The notes: generated by a model not told the origin, from the sequence alone. A DNA stretch of 64,000 nucleotides from an uncultured Collinsella sp. (GCA_902470765.1 CABRHW010000006.1:1-64000); one strand, 5' to 3'. Shown: positions 26,801 to 37,600, numbered from the stretch's first letter. Numbers and translations are program-made.

Positions 26801-26981
26801 CGGCGAGGGTGGCAGCATGGACTTCGACGCCCTGCTCGATCGCGTGGAGACCGGCATTGCCGAGCGTCTGCGGGAGCTTGAGGCAGGCAACGTTGCCGCC
26901 GTCGATCCGACGTCGGCTCAGGCCACGCATGCGCGCTGCTCGTATAACCACGAAGGAACGTTTGTAAGGAGGGACGTGTAG
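23829..26981 (+). CDS. addB: AddB-like ATP-dependent nuclease subunit (PD-(D/E)XK)
   Basis: A 1050-residue partner of the AddA helicase in double-strand break resection. The N-terminal two thirds are a diverged, probably inactive UvrD-like helicase fold; no Walker A is visible, as in some AddB/RexB proteins. The C-terminal nuclease has TSASQIEAYSTCPLCWFVSY (start of the RecB-type fold, with cysteines), GNFVHDVLEHL, GGRIDRVDV and AVVIDYKHRT (catalytic Asp and Lys). A late Cys (ARCSYNHEG) could complete the AddB Fe-S site. An Ala/Lys/Asp-rich repeat (about residues 650-675) is a low-complexity linker. GGAGG precedes the ATG. addA begins 3 bases later. Confidence 0.8.
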   Translation: MPVRIYTTNAGADLSDAEAALLADLIARHGRAVLLAPTFAELDLCRHDAAEAGVSLGIDYKTPTSWLRLLWELLGDGRGFVDNLQRQMLFSDMVARLDDADLQPLSRSHGTVRMLARMARDVLPGVAGTGTERCCDNVCKPKPKSDAEARVFELLCAYARGLDRRDMVEPCEAADIMAGALADNLPGCARAVCVRGVTSFTYSLLGLLSAVANNGGEVVVLLAREQAAMREELAAAFDARGVLFEAAPLGEGAAAPQTASKSAAQPAFIEVAGPHARAHAYADVIDKLVKAHKESKDDKAAATPADPVRVLVVSARAPQLFGELAARLAARHVAAETAEFTAFSQSIAGRQFTALANLIERMKAADEGAASKTEWWPAPELTDWIYSPLSGADAASARTFDKNMRLSRSKTTAGVKSLLQSVQGQVRGARKAASDENWFKNVPCVISDVFQALWRDKPVTALKAMLAVAEALPDRALGGLDGQARRQAEVALLRHVIDILMNGARALDVSQAATVPVLDDIRTKVDKRSAAYDYETYEVDRAPRAQVRFASLADAAALRPGSYDAVLFADVDLDSYPLSHEEGPLATLTAELDRSGVTLEPAALLRVRFGRAMQAARGPVALARVTHDRQARECYPAAVWTELRAHAEAANDAKAADADKAADDAKAVGADKAKCVGEGDIVRDFDPAAGEGLRRERVTCEAPQHLSDEAIPYLVLRRRDGEGENAPLVPRLTSASQIEAYSTCPLCWFVSYRVKPQSIDAGFGNMEKGNFVHDVLEHLHARLPQEGMERVTPENLPRAQELLREVFDETLAEHAGKRGTEGPLVPLSAVEERQVAEILPQLEGVLAYESEALAPFAPRYLEFAFNELKVEYAGWPLGGRIDRVDVDAENRAVVIDYKHRTGVEEFKLADPTVRDEESGAAPIDDPRWLPPHTQTLIYAQAMRRALDLDTRAALYFSTKGGKPALRGAASAELLEEERGDGRIPGLKKGFPGEGGSMDFDALLDRVETGIAERLRELEAGNVAAVDPTSAQATHARCSYNHEGTFVRRDV

Positions 26982-26984
26982 ACC

Positions 26985-29900
26985 ATGGATCTTTCGACTT
27001 TGATGCCGCAACAGCTGCAGATCGTCAAAACGCTCGACCGTCCGCTGTTTGTCTCGGCGGGCGCCGGTTCGGGCAAGACCTTTACCCTCACGCGCCGCAT
27101 CGTCTACGCGCTCTCGCCCGAATCCGGTCCGTTCGTCGAGCATCTGGACCAGGTGCTCGCCATCACCTTTACCAAGGATGCCGCGGCCGAGATTCGCGAC
27201 CGCGTGCGCCGTGCGCTTATCGACGAGGGCATGGACGAGGAAGCGCTGACCGTCGACGACGCGTGGATCTCGACCATTCACGGCATGTGCTCGCGTATCC
27301 TGCGCGCGCACGCGCTGGAGCTGGGCATCGACCCCGAGTTCACGGTGCTCACCGATACCGACGAGCTCATGGATCAGGCTGTTGAGCATGTGCTGGCCCG
27401 CGCGACGGCGTCCGATGCCGCCCCCGAGCTCGCGGCATCGCTCAAGGCCCTCTACGCCTGGTATCCCATGGCGGGCGAGGGCGGCCCCTTTGGCGCCGGC
27501 ACGACCATCAAGGGCCTGGTGCGCGACCTGCTGGAGCTGTCGAGCCAGCTGCCGGGTGGTATGGACGACGTGCGCGTGGCGCGCGGCCAGGCCGATACCT
27601 CGGCCCTTGCCGATGCCTATCGTGCGGCTCTGGGCGCAAGCAAGGCCGCGACCGAGAAGGCGCAAATGGCGCTCGATGCCATCGACGCGTTCGAGGCGAG
27701 CGGCAAGACCATGGCCGATGCGGCGCGACTCATGATGTCGTGCACCATGCCGCGCGCGAGCAAGGCATTCCCCAAGGAGCAGGTTGAGCTGCTCAAGGCC
27801 GAGGCCGCCGATGCGTTTATCAATATCGTGCTTGCCTGCGGTGGCCCGGCGCTCGATGCGCTGGTGGGCCTGGCCCGTTCCGTGGAGGCCGAGTATCGCG
27901 CGCTGAAGGCTGCCCAGTCCGCCCTCGATAATAACGATCTGCTGCGTATGGCCTACGAGGCCCTGCGCGATTACCCCGCCATCCGTGCTGCGTACGAGGG
28001 CCGCTTTAAGATGGTCATGATCGACGAGTTCCAGGATACCGACCAGATGCAGGTCGATCTGATTCGTTACCTGACGGGGGCGGGGGAGCGCGCGCTGTGC
28101 ACCGTGGGCGATGCGCAGCAGTCGATTTATCGCTTCCGCGGCGCCGAGGTCGAGGTGTTCCGTCGCCAGGAGCGCAAAGTGGGATCGACGGTGGCGTCCG
28201 AGACGGTCGCCACGCCGGATGTCCCCACCGGCGAGCTCGTCAAGCTCGTGCGCAATTTCCGCAGCCATGACGAGGTGCTGCGTTACGTGGCACGCGTCTT
28301 CGACGGCGATGACGGCGGCCTGATGCAGGGCTTTTTGGATCTTGAGGCGAGCGACGGCCGCAAGGACACGCTGGTGGCAGACGCCTCGCGTCGCCAGGCG
28401 CTCTTTGTTGCCGGCGGCAGTACGCAGGAGCGCACGCAGGCCAAGGCCCGTGCGATCGCCGAGCGATTCCGCGCGCTTGCCGATGCCGGCCAGCCCCAGG
28501 GCGGCATGGTGCTGCTGCTGGGCCGCATGACCAACGCCGACGTCTACGCACAGGCCTTCCGCGACCAGGGGCTCGACTGCGTCATCGCGGGCGGCTCGGT
28601 CTTTGCCCAAGCAGCCGAGGTGCAGACGGTGCGCGCCCTGGTTTGTGCGCTCGCCAATCCGGCCGATACGGCGCAGGGCCTTATGCCGCTGCTCGCCTCG
28701 CCGATGTTTGCGCTCGGCGCCCAGGAGTTCCTGGCGCTGGCGACCAAGCTCGATAGCGAGACGGGGGAGACCTCGCGCCGGAATATCGATGCGGGCATCA
28801 TGAGTGATTTCGACGTGCCGGGTTTGCAAGACTTGCCGCTCGTGACGCGCGCCCGCGAGGTGCTGCGGTATGCGCTTCGTCGCGTGGGCCGTGATTCGTT
28901 CGCCGCCATCGCGCGCGACGTGGTCAACGCCTCCGGCTGGTTTGTGCGTCTGGCACAGCGTGGTCCCGAGGGCAAGGCCATTGCCGCCAACGTGCTCAAG
29001 GCGCTCGACGCCGTGGCCGAGGCGGAGGCCGATTTCGGCAACTCGCCGCGTTCCATCGCGCTGGCCTTCGACCGCTTCTTGGCGGGCAAGGAAGCTCCGG
29101 GTGCCCTCAACGAGGAGGGCGACGGGGCGGTGCGCATCATGACGGTGCACGCCTCCAAGGGTCTGGAATATCCGGTCGTGGCGGTCGCCGAGTGCTTTGG
29201 CGTGCGTAAGTCCTCGGGTGCGGCACAGATGGGTCGCGTCGAGGGCGGAGCGCAGGTCGTGGCATTGCCGGCACGCTTCGACGGCGTTAAGCTCGCCGAT
29301 GGTACCTTTGTGAAGGGCGACGACGTCAAAAAGCAGTTTGAGCATGCGTTTAAGGGTAAGGGCGCATCGCTATGGTTGCCGCCGGAGCTCATGGAGGACG
29401 TCTGTGCGACGGGTTCTCCCGCCGAGGCATTTGCTCGCCTGCGCAACGACGACCTGCGGCTTTCGCTCGAGGAGCGGGCCCGCTTGCTCTATGTTGCCAT
29501 GACGCGTGCGCGCGAGCTGGTGATCTTGGCGATGGATGCCGGTGTGAGCCGCGGCAAGGTGACGGCGCCGATCTTCGACGTCGAGACCGATCTGACCTAC
29601 GATGTCCTTCGCCGCATCCTGCCGACCGACAGTCTGGACATGCCGCAGCTCGATAGCGACCGTTTGGTGTTCGACAACTCCCAGCCGGGCGACTACGAGC
29701 TCATTTCGCTCGCGGACTTTACCTTTGGCGAGCAGGCGTTTGAGGCCAACGCTTCGCTGGATGCCGAGGGCAGGCTTGTCCGCGGCGATGCGGAGCCGGA
29801 GGGTGCCGGTGCAGATGCCCGCGCCGCCGTTCCCGGTCCTGCCGACTCCGAGCCCGATGCGTTTGAGCTCGTGTATCCCCAGGCGATGGGCGTGCGCATG

Positions 29901-30617
29901 GGCGTCTGCCCGTATCCGGTGCGCGATTCGTACAGCTACTCGTCAATTGCCGCGGCGCTGCATGCCGAGTCCGAGGACCGTGCCGCCGAGGCACACGTGC
30001 CCATGGACGAGGCCGGCGATGATGCGGAGTCGGATGGTTCCGAGATGACGGATGCAGACGTGGCCGCCGTTGAGCCTACCGGCAACCCCATGGCGCTGGG
30101 CTCGGCCTTCCACGCTGCCTGCCAGTGGCTCATCGAGATGGGTGCCGATGCGTTGCCCGCTGAGCGTGCCGACGCCCTGGCTCGCCTGTGGCGCCTGACG
30201 CCGGAGCAGCGCGAACGCTTCGACGTTGCCCTGGACCGCTGGCTCAAGTCGGCTGTTCGTGCCGACCTGCTCGCGTGGCCGTGCGTTCGCGCCGAGGTGC
30301 CGTTCTTTTCGCTGGGCTGCGAGGACGAGGACATCGCCCGCTACGGTGCCTATGCCGAAGGCGCCATCGACGCTTTGGCGACGAACCCGGCGGATTCGTC
30401 ACGCGCGCTGGTCATCGACTACAAGACGGGCGGCACACCGGACGAGACGCCGGAACAGCTGCAGGAGAAGCACGCCCTGCAGGCGCGCGTCTACGCTGAT
30501 GTTCTGCACAAGGCGGGCGTTGAGACGGTGACGGTCAAGTTCGTTCGCGTGGAGCAGGCGAATCCGGCCATCTTCGTCGAACCCGCCGAACCTCAAGTGG
30601 TCACCTACAATCTCTAG
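26985..30617 (+). CDS. addA: AddA-like helicase-nuclease
   Basis: A 1210-residue UvrD/Rep superfamily 1 helicase with a C-terminal nuclease. Walker A SAGAGSGKTFTLTRR (about residue 25), motif Ia ITFTKDAAAEI, Walker B MIDEFQDTDQ, motif III GDAQQSIYRFRGAEVE, motif V VMTVHASKGLEYPVVAV-like (IMTVHASKGLEYP) and motif VI VAMTRARE are present. The nuclease part has GSAFHAACQW, EGAIDAL and LVIDYKTGG. With AddB it resects DNA ends for RecA; it may also degrade phage DNA and so interplay with the CRISPR system. GGAGGG lies upstream. The Glu/Asp-rich stretch around residues 930-1040 is low complexity. Confidence 0.9.
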   Translation: MDLSTLMPQQLQIVKTLDRPLFVSAGAGSGKTFTLTRRIVYALSPESGPFVEHLDQVLAITFTKDAAAEIRDRVRRALIDEGMDEEALTVDDAWISTIHGMCSRILRAHALELGIDPEFTVLTDTDELMDQAVEHVLARATASDAAPELAASLKALYAWYPMAGEGGPFGAGTTIKGLVRDLLELSSQLPGGMDDVRVARGQADTSALADAYRAALGASKAATEKAQMALDAIDAFEASGKTMADAARLMMSCTMPRASKAFPKEQVELLKAEAADAFINIVLACGGPALDALVGLARSVEAEYRALKAAQSALDNNDLLRMAYEALRDYPAIRAAYEGRFKMVMIDEFQDTDQMQVDLIRYLTGAGERALCTVGDAQQSIYRFRGAEVEVFRRQERKVGSTVASETVATPDVPTGELVKLVRNFRSHDEVLRYVARVFDGDDGGLMQGFLDLEASDGRKDTLVADASRRQALFVAGGSTQERTQAKARAIAERFRALADAGQPQGGMVLLLGRMTNADVYAQAFRDQGLDCVIAGGSVFAQAAEVQTVRALVCALANPADTAQGLMPLLASPMFALGAQEFLALATKLDSETGETSRRNIDAGIMSDFDVPGLQDLPLVTRAREVLRYALRRVGRDSFAAIARDVVNASGWFVRLAQRGPEGKAIAANVLKALDAVAEAEADFGNSPRSIALAFDRFLAGKEAPGALNEEGDGAVRIMTVHASKGLEYPVVAVAECFGVRKSSGAAQMGRVEGGAQVVALPARFDGVKLADGTFVKGDDVKKQFEHAFKGKGASLWLPPELMEDVCATGSPAEAFARLRNDDLRLSLEERARLLYVAMTRARELVILAMDAGVSRGKVTAPIFDVETDLTYDVLRRILPTDSLDMPQLDSDRLVFDNSQPGDYELISLADFTFGEQAFEANASLDAEGRLVRGDAEPEGAGADARAAVPGPADSEPDAFELVYPQAMGVRMGVCPYPVRDSYSYSSIAAALHAESEDRAAEAHVPMDEAGDDAESDGSEMTDADVAAVEPTGNPMALGSAFHAACQWLIEMGADALPAERADALARLWRLTPEQRERFDVALDRWLKSAVRADLLAWPCVRAEVPFFSLGCEDEDIARYGAYAEGAIDALATNPADSSRALVIDYKTGGTPDETPEQLQEKHALQARVYADVLHKAGVETVTVKFVRVEQANPAIFVEPAEPQVVTYNL

Positions 30618-30629
30618 CCCTCAGATAAC

Positions 30630-30692
30630 TTGCGGTGAAATAGTTCCTGTATTGCGGCCCAGGTGGCCCAAGCGGGAACTATTCCACCGCAA
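30630..30692. repeat. 18-bp inverted repeat, family member
   Basis: TTGCGGTGAAATAGTTCC (30630-30647) and GGAACTATTCCACCGCAA (30675-30692) are inverted copies with one mismatch. The 12-mer GCGGTGAAATAG recurs, inverted, at 4749-4760. The element follows addA; there is no T-tract, so it is not a standard terminator. Confidence 0.5.
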
Positions 30693-30793
30693 CTGCAAGA
30701 GGAGCCGTGTTGGTTTGGCTAGGTTCGGGTGCAGTCCGCACCGTGGGGTAAAATCGTTCAGTCAGAACACGAACCCGCATCGGAGCTCATCAC

Positions 30794-33700
30794 ATGGCAT
30801 TCGTCCATCTGCACAATCACACTGTCTTTTCCATGCTCGACGGCGCAACCCGTATCCAGGATATGGTCAACCGTGCCGTTGAGCTGGGCATGCCCGCTGT
30901 TGCCATTACCGACCACGGCTACATGTATGGCGTGCCCGACCTGGCGCTGGCCTGCGACGCCGTCAACCACAACACGCCCGAGTACAAAACCTGGAGCCAC
31001 GACAAGGCCTTCTTGGAAAAGGACCGCCGCGACGAGTTGGTGGAGCCCGATCCCGAGGAAAACCCGCGCGAGCATGCCCAGTATGTGAAGGACATGGCCA
31101 TGTGGGACGAGAAGGGCAACATCGACGAGCTCAAGCCGCCTCTGGTCATCAAGCCCATCTTTGGCTGCGAGGTTTACTTTACGCCGGACGAGACGCTCGC
31201 CCGCGACCATAAGCCCGAGCTCTACCACATGATCCTTCTGGCCAAGGACCAGGAGGGCTACGTCAACCTGATGCAGACGGTCTCCGAGGCCGCCGTGCAG
31301 GGCTTTTACTACAAGCCGCGCGTGACGCTCGACAACCTGCGCCGCCACGCCAAGGGCATGATCTGCACCAGCGCCTGCATCGCGGGCATCATCCCCAAAT
31401 ACATCGACCGCGGCGACATGGAAGGCGCCATCAAGTGGGCTGAGACCTTCCGCGATACCTTCGATCCCGGCGACTTCTACATCGAGATCCAGGAACATGG
31501 CATCACCACCGACAACGGCCTGACCGACGAGCAGATGGACCGCACGCTCATCGATATCGCCAAGCAGGTGGGCGTCAAGGTCATCGCCACCAACGACTTC
31601 CACTACCTGCGCCGCGAGGACGCGCCGGTGCAGGACGTCATCATGTGCATCGGCATGAACGCCAAGGTCGACGACCCCAACCGCATGCGCATGACCGGCT
31701 CGGAGTTTTACATGAAGACCGAGGAGGAGATGCGGGCGATGTTCCCGTATTGCCCCGAGGCCTGCGACAACACACTCGAGATCGCCGACAAGTGCTACGT
31801 CGAGCTCGACTGGGGCTCCATCATCCTGCCGCGCTTCCCGCTGCTCGATCCCGGCGAGACGCACGAGAGCCAGTTCCGCCGCGAGTGCGAGAAGGGCCTG
31901 CGCCAGCACTACGGCGACGACTGGGCCACGCGCGAGATCGGCGGCGTCAACATCAAAGAGCGCTTTGAGTACGAATACAAGGTCATCTGCGACAAGGGCT
32001 TTGCCGCCTACTTCCTCATCGTTGCCGAGTACGTGCAATGGGCCAAGGACAACGGCATCGGCGTCGGCCCCGGCCGTGGCTCGGCCGCCGGCGCTATCGT
32101 CGCCTACGCCATGAACATCACCGCGTTTGACCCGCTCGAGAACGGCCTGATGTTCGAGAGGTTCCTGTCCCCGCAGCGTACCGAGATGCCCGATATCGAT
32201 ATGGACTTCGACGATGAGCGGCGCCTCGAGGTCGTGGAGCACGTTCGCCAGCTCTATGGCCCCGAGAAGGTCACCCACGTCATCACCTACTCGACCATCA
32301 AGGCCAAGCAGGCCATCAACGACGCCGCGCGCGTTCTGGATTACCCGGTCTACATGGGCCAGCGCCTGTCCAAGATGGTCTCGAGCGACCCCAAGGTCAA
32401 GCTCAAGCAGGTGCTCGAAAAGCAACCCGGCAAAGAGGATCTGTTTAACCCCGACTTTGCCGAGGCCTATAAAAAGGATGACGACGCCCGCCGCATCATC
32501 GACACGGCGCTCTCGATCGAGGGCCTCACCCGTGGCGAGGGCGTGCACGCGTGCGCCGTTCTGATCTGCCGCGATCCCGTCAACGAGCACGTACCCACCA
32601 AGCTCGATACCAAGGGCGGCGTCGAGATTACCCAGTACGAGGGTCATACCGTTGCCGACATGGGCCTGCTCAAGATGGACTTCCTGGGCCTGCGCACGCT
32701 GACGGTTATCTCTAAGGCCAAAGCCAACATCAAAAAGAACTTCGGCATCGACATCAAAGAGGAAGAGATTCCCTTTGACGATCCCGAGATCTTTAAGCTC
32801 ATGGGTTCCGGCCACACCGCCGGCGTCTTCCAGGTCGAGTCCGCCGGCATGACGGCCACGATCAAGAACATGAAGCCCACCGAGTACAAGCACGTCGTGG
32901 CATTGATCGCCCTGTACCGCCCGGGCCCGCTGGGCGCCGGCATGGTTTCGTCCTACATCAACCGTATGAACGGCAAGGAGCCGGCCGTCTCCTATGACGA
33001 CCGTCTGGACGACATCTTGGGCGAAACCTACGGCACCATGGTCTACCAGGAGCAGGTTATGCTCATCTCCGTCGAGATGTGCGGCTTCTCCAAGGGCGAA
33101 TCGGACTCGCGTATCCGTAAGCCCGTGGCTAAGAAAAAGATTAAGCTGCTCACGTCGACGGTGCTCCACTGGGAGGATGGCTCGGACGAGACCACCTACG
33201 ACCACTGGATGAATGGCGCTATCAAGAACAACTACACGCGCGAGGTCGCCCAGAAGATTTGGGACGATGTTCTCGAGTTCGCATCTTACGCCTTTAACAA
33301 GTCGCACTCCGCCGGCTACGCCATTCTGGTTATGCAGACGGCCTGGCTCAAGGCGCACTATCCGCATGAGTACATGGCGGCCGTTCTGACGTCCTATACG
33401 GGCAAGACCGACAAGATCGTGCACTACGTCTCGGCATGCCGTCACGACGGCATCCCCGTGCTTTCGCCAGATGTCAACGAGTCCGGTACCGAGTTCACGG
33501 CTACCAAGGAAGGCGTGCGCTTTGGTCTGGCCGGCATCCGCGGCGTGGGCACCGGCGTGGCGCAGGCGATTATCGCCGAGCGCGAGGCGGGCGGTCCGTT
33601 TAAGACGCTGCACGACTTTGTCGAGCGCGTGGACTCGAGCCAGGCCAACCGTCGCGTGATCGAATCGCTGATCAAGGCAGGTGCCTTCGACTCCACGGGG

Positions 33701-34597
33701 TATCCGCGTCGCCAGATGATGCACTTTGTGGACAAGAACAACCCCGAGAACATCATCGACGCCGCGGTAAAGCGCCAGAAGGATCGCGCGAGCGGCCAGA
33801 CGTCGTTCTTCGATATGTTTGGTGACGTTGAGGGCTCGGGCTTTGAGGTGAGCGTGCCCGATCCGGATGGCCAGGAATGGGACCGCCACCTTAAGCTGAG
33901 CCAGGAGAAGGAGGTTCTGGGCATCTATGTCTCGGACCACCCGCTGCGCCCGTTTGAGTATGCGCTCAGCAAAGCGCGCGACTTCTCGTTCTCGCAGATC
34001 GATACCGGCTACGAAGTGCAGAATCCCACGGGCGGCACCATCAACCAGGAGATTCCCGAGGGCAAGGCGCTGTGGTGGGCCGGCATGGTCTCGAGCGTGT
34101 CCAAGCGCGTGACCAAAAACGGCGACCCCATGGGCATCGTGCAGCTCGAGGATATGGAAGGCGAGGCCACGGTCGTGGTGTTCCCCAAGACCTACAAGGA
34201 GGCCGAGGGGTATCTGTACGGCGAGGTCGATCCCGAGACCGGCGTGCAGCTGTCTGACGCGTTTGTGCGCATTAAAGGCAAGCTCGAGCGCTCGGACCGC
34301 GGCGACCAAATCATCGCGCAGGAGATCGTGCCGCTGGAGCTCAACGAGGAGAACAACAAGCCCAAGGTGTTTGAGGTCATGGTGCCCAACAGCCGCTTTA
34401 GCCAGGGCAACATGGCGCGTCTTGCCACGGTGCTCACCACCAACCCGGGCGGCGACCGTGTGGAGATCTTTATCGAGCAGGTGGACGGGCGCGTGCTGCG
34501 TGCCGAGGTACCTGCTAAGGTCAACGCGCGCTCGATTCCGCTGCTGGCCGAGGCCAAGGCCATCGTGGGTAACCAAGGCCGCGTAACGGTTATCTAA
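30794..34597 (+). CDS. dnaE: DNA polymerase III subunit alpha
   Basis: A 1267-residue replicative polymerase of the DnaE1 type. The N-terminal PHP domain has VHLHNHTVFSMLDGATR and ITDHGYMYG with its metal residues. The palm motifs are in GPGRGSAAGAIVAYAM and PDIDMDFDDERR (about residue 465). Helix-hairpin-helix motifs follow (LAGIRGVGTGVAQAI), then an OB domain (ATVVVFPKTYKEA). Length and order are normal. GGAG lies 9 bases before ATG 30794. The SNF2 gene follows 38 bases on, so the two may be co-transcribed. Confidence 0.96.
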   Translation: MAFVHLHNHTVFSMLDGATRIQDMVNRAVELGMPAVAITDHGYMYGVPDLALACDAVNHNTPEYKTWSHDKAFLEKDRRDELVEPDPEENPREHAQYVKDMAMWDEKGNIDELKPPLVIKPIFGCEVYFTPDETLARDHKPELYHMILLAKDQEGYVNLMQTVSEAAVQGFYYKPRVTLDNLRRHAKGMICTSACIAGIIPKYIDRGDMEGAIKWAETFRDTFDPGDFYIEIQEHGITTDNGLTDEQMDRTLIDIAKQVGVKVIATNDFHYLRREDAPVQDVIMCIGMNAKVDDPNRMRMTGSEFYMKTEEEMRAMFPYCPEACDNTLEIADKCYVELDWGSIILPRFPLLDPGETHESQFRRECEKGLRQHYGDDWATREIGGVNIKERFEYEYKVICDKGFAAYFLIVAEYVQWAKDNGIGVGPGRGSAAGAIVAYAMNITAFDPLENGLMFERFLSPQRTEMPDIDMDFDDERRLEVVEHVRQLYGPEKVTHVITYSTIKAKQAINDAARVLDYPVYMGQRLSKMVSSDPKVKLKQVLEKQPGKEDLFNPDFAEAYKKDDDARRIIDTALSIEGLTRGEGVHACAVLICRDPVNEHVPTKLDTKGGVEITQYEGHTVADMGLLKMDFLGLRTLTVISKAKANIKKNFGIDIKEEEIPFDDPEIFKLMGSGHTAGVFQVESAGMTATIKNMKPTEYKHVVALIALYRPGPLGAGMVSSYINRMNGKEPAVSYDDRLDDILGETYGTMVYQEQVMLISVEMCGFSKGESDSRIRKPVAKKKIKLLTSTVLHWEDGSDETTYDHWMNGAIKNNYTREVAQKIWDDVLEFASYAFNKSHSAGYAILVMQTAWLKAHYPHEYMAAVLTSYTGKTDKIVHYVSACRHDGIPVLSPDVNESGTEFTATKEGVRFGLAGIRGVGTGVAQAIIAEREAGGPFKTLHDFVERVDSSQANRRVIESLIKAGAFDSTGYPRRQMMHFVDKNNPENIIDAAVKRQKDRASGQTSFFDMFGDVEGSGFEVSVPDPDGQEWDRHLKLSQEKEVLGIYVSDHPLRPFEYALSKARDFSFSQIDTGYEVQNPTGGTINQEIPEGKALWWAGMVSSVSKRVTKNGDPMGIVQLEDMEGEATVVVFPKTYKEAEGYLYGEVDPETGVQLSDAFVRIKGKLERSDRGDQIIAQEIVPLELNEENNKPKVFEVMVPNSRFSQGNMARLATVLTTNPGGDRVEIFIEQVDGRVLRAEVPAKVNARSIPLLAEAKAIVGNQGRVTVI

Positions 34598-34635
34598 GGG
34601 CGACCTTGCTGGTCCGCGCGAGATTGGAGGAAGTG

Positions 34636-37600
34636 ATGGCGCAGGGGACGTTTGTGCAGGCGCTCCGGAAAGAGGCAGCGCTGAGCGGCACCTTTATGAA
34701 GGGCCGCTCGCTCATGCTCAACGGCGCCGTGTTGTCGATTGAGGACAGCGGCTCGCGCTTCTCCAAAAACGTGACGGTTGAGGGTGCAGTGCGCGGCTCG
34801 CGCGGTGACCTGTATAAGACGCACGTGGCGCTCGACATGGACGAGCACGAGGTGATCGACTACGACTGCGATTGCCCCGCTGCCTATCGCTACCCCGGCA
34901 TGTGCAAGCATGCCATCGCCACGGCGCTTGCGTACCTGGACGCCAGCGGCATTGAACCTGTTGAGGGGCTGCGCATACCGGTTCGCACGTTTACGGCGGC
35001 GCCCAAGCAAGCCGTGCGTCCCGCGTCCGCCGCACCGGCGGTCAACCCTAACTTTCCCTTCCCGGCGCCCGTCCCCACGAGCCCCAGCCTCATGGCGGCG
35101 CTTTCCGATCTTTCGGACGCGCGCATGGATGAGTTGGCGGGCATGCGCCGCAAGCTCGCCGGTGCCGTTGATCCCGACGCCCCCAAAGCGGCATTGGAGC
35201 CCTCGTTGGTGCCGTACTACAATCCGCTGTTCGCCGACCGCTTTAGCTGGGCGCTCGAGTTCCGCATTCGCTGCGGTTCGGTGTCCTACGTGGTCAAGGA
35301 TATCGACGGCATGGCCGACGCCTATGTTCGAGGCGGCACGTTCTCGTACGGCAAGAAGCTCACGTTTGTCCATACGCCCGAAGCCTTCGACGAGGTTTCG
35401 GTGCGCCTACTCGACCTTGTTGTGGCAACGGTTGTGTATCTGAGCGACATCACAAGTTCGCGTTCGGCGTCGTACGATTTTGCACGCAGCGGCTTTGTCG
35501 CCGAGCGCCAGCTGCCGCTGTCCGAGCATGACATCGTATACATGCTGGACTTGCTGCGTGGCCGGACCATTTCCTTTGAGCCCGCCTGGTCGCGGGGAAC
35601 GACGACGCATCGTTCCTACGAGGTGGCGGTAGAGTTGTCGCCGGTGGGGGAGGACGAGGTCTCGGCAAAACAACCGCCGCTCCTTGCCGCCAAGATCGCG
35701 CCGGCGGCCGGTGGCAGCTACGACTTGCGTCTGCCCGCCGATATGTACTGCTTTGCCTCGGGCGACGTTGCCTATCTGGTCGACACGCACCGCGCGCGCC
35801 GCGCCGATGCGATGTTTGCCCAGCATGCCGCACCGTTTCTGTCGCGTCTGCTGCCTTGTCGCACGCCGGTCCATATCGCCGCCGAGCAGGTGGGCGAATT
35901 CTGCCGCATGGCACTGCCCGTGCTGCGCGAATACACTGACCTCACCGCTCCCGCCGTGCTCGACACCGTGGCGCCCGAGCCGAGCTTTGCCATGGCAATC
36001 GGTGTCGACGACGGGCTCGTGACCTGCAAGATTACGGTTGCCTACGGTGATTGGTCGGCAGATCTCTTTAGCCTGGGTGCTCCGGGAAGCCCCTTCGAAG
36101 AACAGCACCCTGGTGTGCCGCCGCGCGACGAGATAGCAGAGTTTCGCGTTATGGACACGGCGGCCCTGTATTTCGACTTTTACGAGGGCGGCCTGGCGTT
36201 TGAGGAGCGCGACGACGAGAGCCTGTTCCACTTGCTGACCGAGGGCCTGTCTGCCCTGTCCGAGCTGGGCGAGGTCATGCTCAGCGACCGCCTACGCCAG
36301 ATCTCGGTGCGCCCTGCGCCCAAGCTTTCGGTGCGCGCGACCGTCAAGAGCAACCTGCTCGATGTCGAACTGGGCGCGAGCGGTCTTTCGGCGGCAGATC
36401 TTGCCATCTATCTGGACTCGTACAAGCGCCACCAGACGTTTGCGCGTCTCACGTCGGGCGACATCGTGCGCCTGGACGAGGGTGCCCGCGCCGCGTTTGG
36501 TCTTGCCGAGGACCTGGGCGTCGATGCCGTCGATCTGCTCGACGGCGTGTCGCTTCCCGCGTCGAGTACCCTGTTTGTCGATAGCATGCTCGCGCGCACG
36601 CCGTCGCTCGAGGCCGATCGCGACGCTGCATTCCGTCGCACCGTCGAGCGCTTGGATACGCTCGGCAAGATGGACTTTACGGTGCCGGTCTCGCTCAAAG
36701 CCACACTGCGCGGCTATCAGGTCGACGGCTACCAGTGGCTCGGCTCGCTTGAGCACCTGGGCCTCGGCGGCATCTTGGCCGACGATATGGGCTTGGGCAA
36801 AACACTGCAGATGATCGCGCATATCCTGGCGCGCGTGGAGGCGGGGGATGCCAAGCCCACGCTCGTGGTGTGCCCTGCGTCGCTTGTGTACAACTGGACC
36901 GCCGAGCTGGAGCGCTTTGCGCCTTCGCTCGATGTGTGTGCCATTGTGGGCTCCAAGGCGCAGCGCCGCGTGCAGATAGCCGGCGCCGACGAGCATAACG
37001 TGGTCGTGACATCGTATGACCTCATGCGCCGCGATATCGACGAGTATGCCGAGCAGGACTTTGCCCGCGTTGTGCTCGACGAGGCCCAGTACATTAAAAA
37101 CCCGCTCACGCAGGTAGCGCGCGCCGCCAAGCGCCTGCCTGCCGGCGTGCGCTTTGCCTTGACGGGCACGCCCATCGAAAATCGCCTGTCTGAGCTCTGG
37201 AGCATCTTCGACTTTTTGATGCCGGGCCTGCTTGGCACGCGCGAGTCGTTTGCCAAGCGCTTTGAGAGCCCGGTCGAGCACGCCGAGGGCGATAGCGCCG
37301 CTCGTCTGCAGGCGCTCGTGTCGCCGTTTGTGCTGCGCCGTGTAAAGGAAGATGTGGTGGCCGATCTGCCCGAGAAGATCGAAGACACCGTCATGGCGCA
37401 GCTCACCGGCGAGCAGCGCAAGCTCTACCTGGCCAACCAGGACCGCATCGCCCAGCAAGTGCAGCATCACGAGGTATCCGAGTTTAAGAAGGACAAGCTC
37501 AAGGTACTCGCCGAGCTCACCAAGCTGCGCCAGATCTGCTGCGACCCGCATCTACACTACGAGGACTACAAGGCGGGGAGCGCCAAGCTCGACGCTTGCA

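Noticed and set aside
26079..29345. Long minus-strand frame opposite addB-addA
   Set aside because: It is antisense to clear helicase and nuclease motifs; its composition is that of a shadow frame.
30758..34576. 1272-codon minus-strand frame opposite dnaE
   Set aside because: It is antisense to an intact dnaE; there is no domain and no ribosome binding site.
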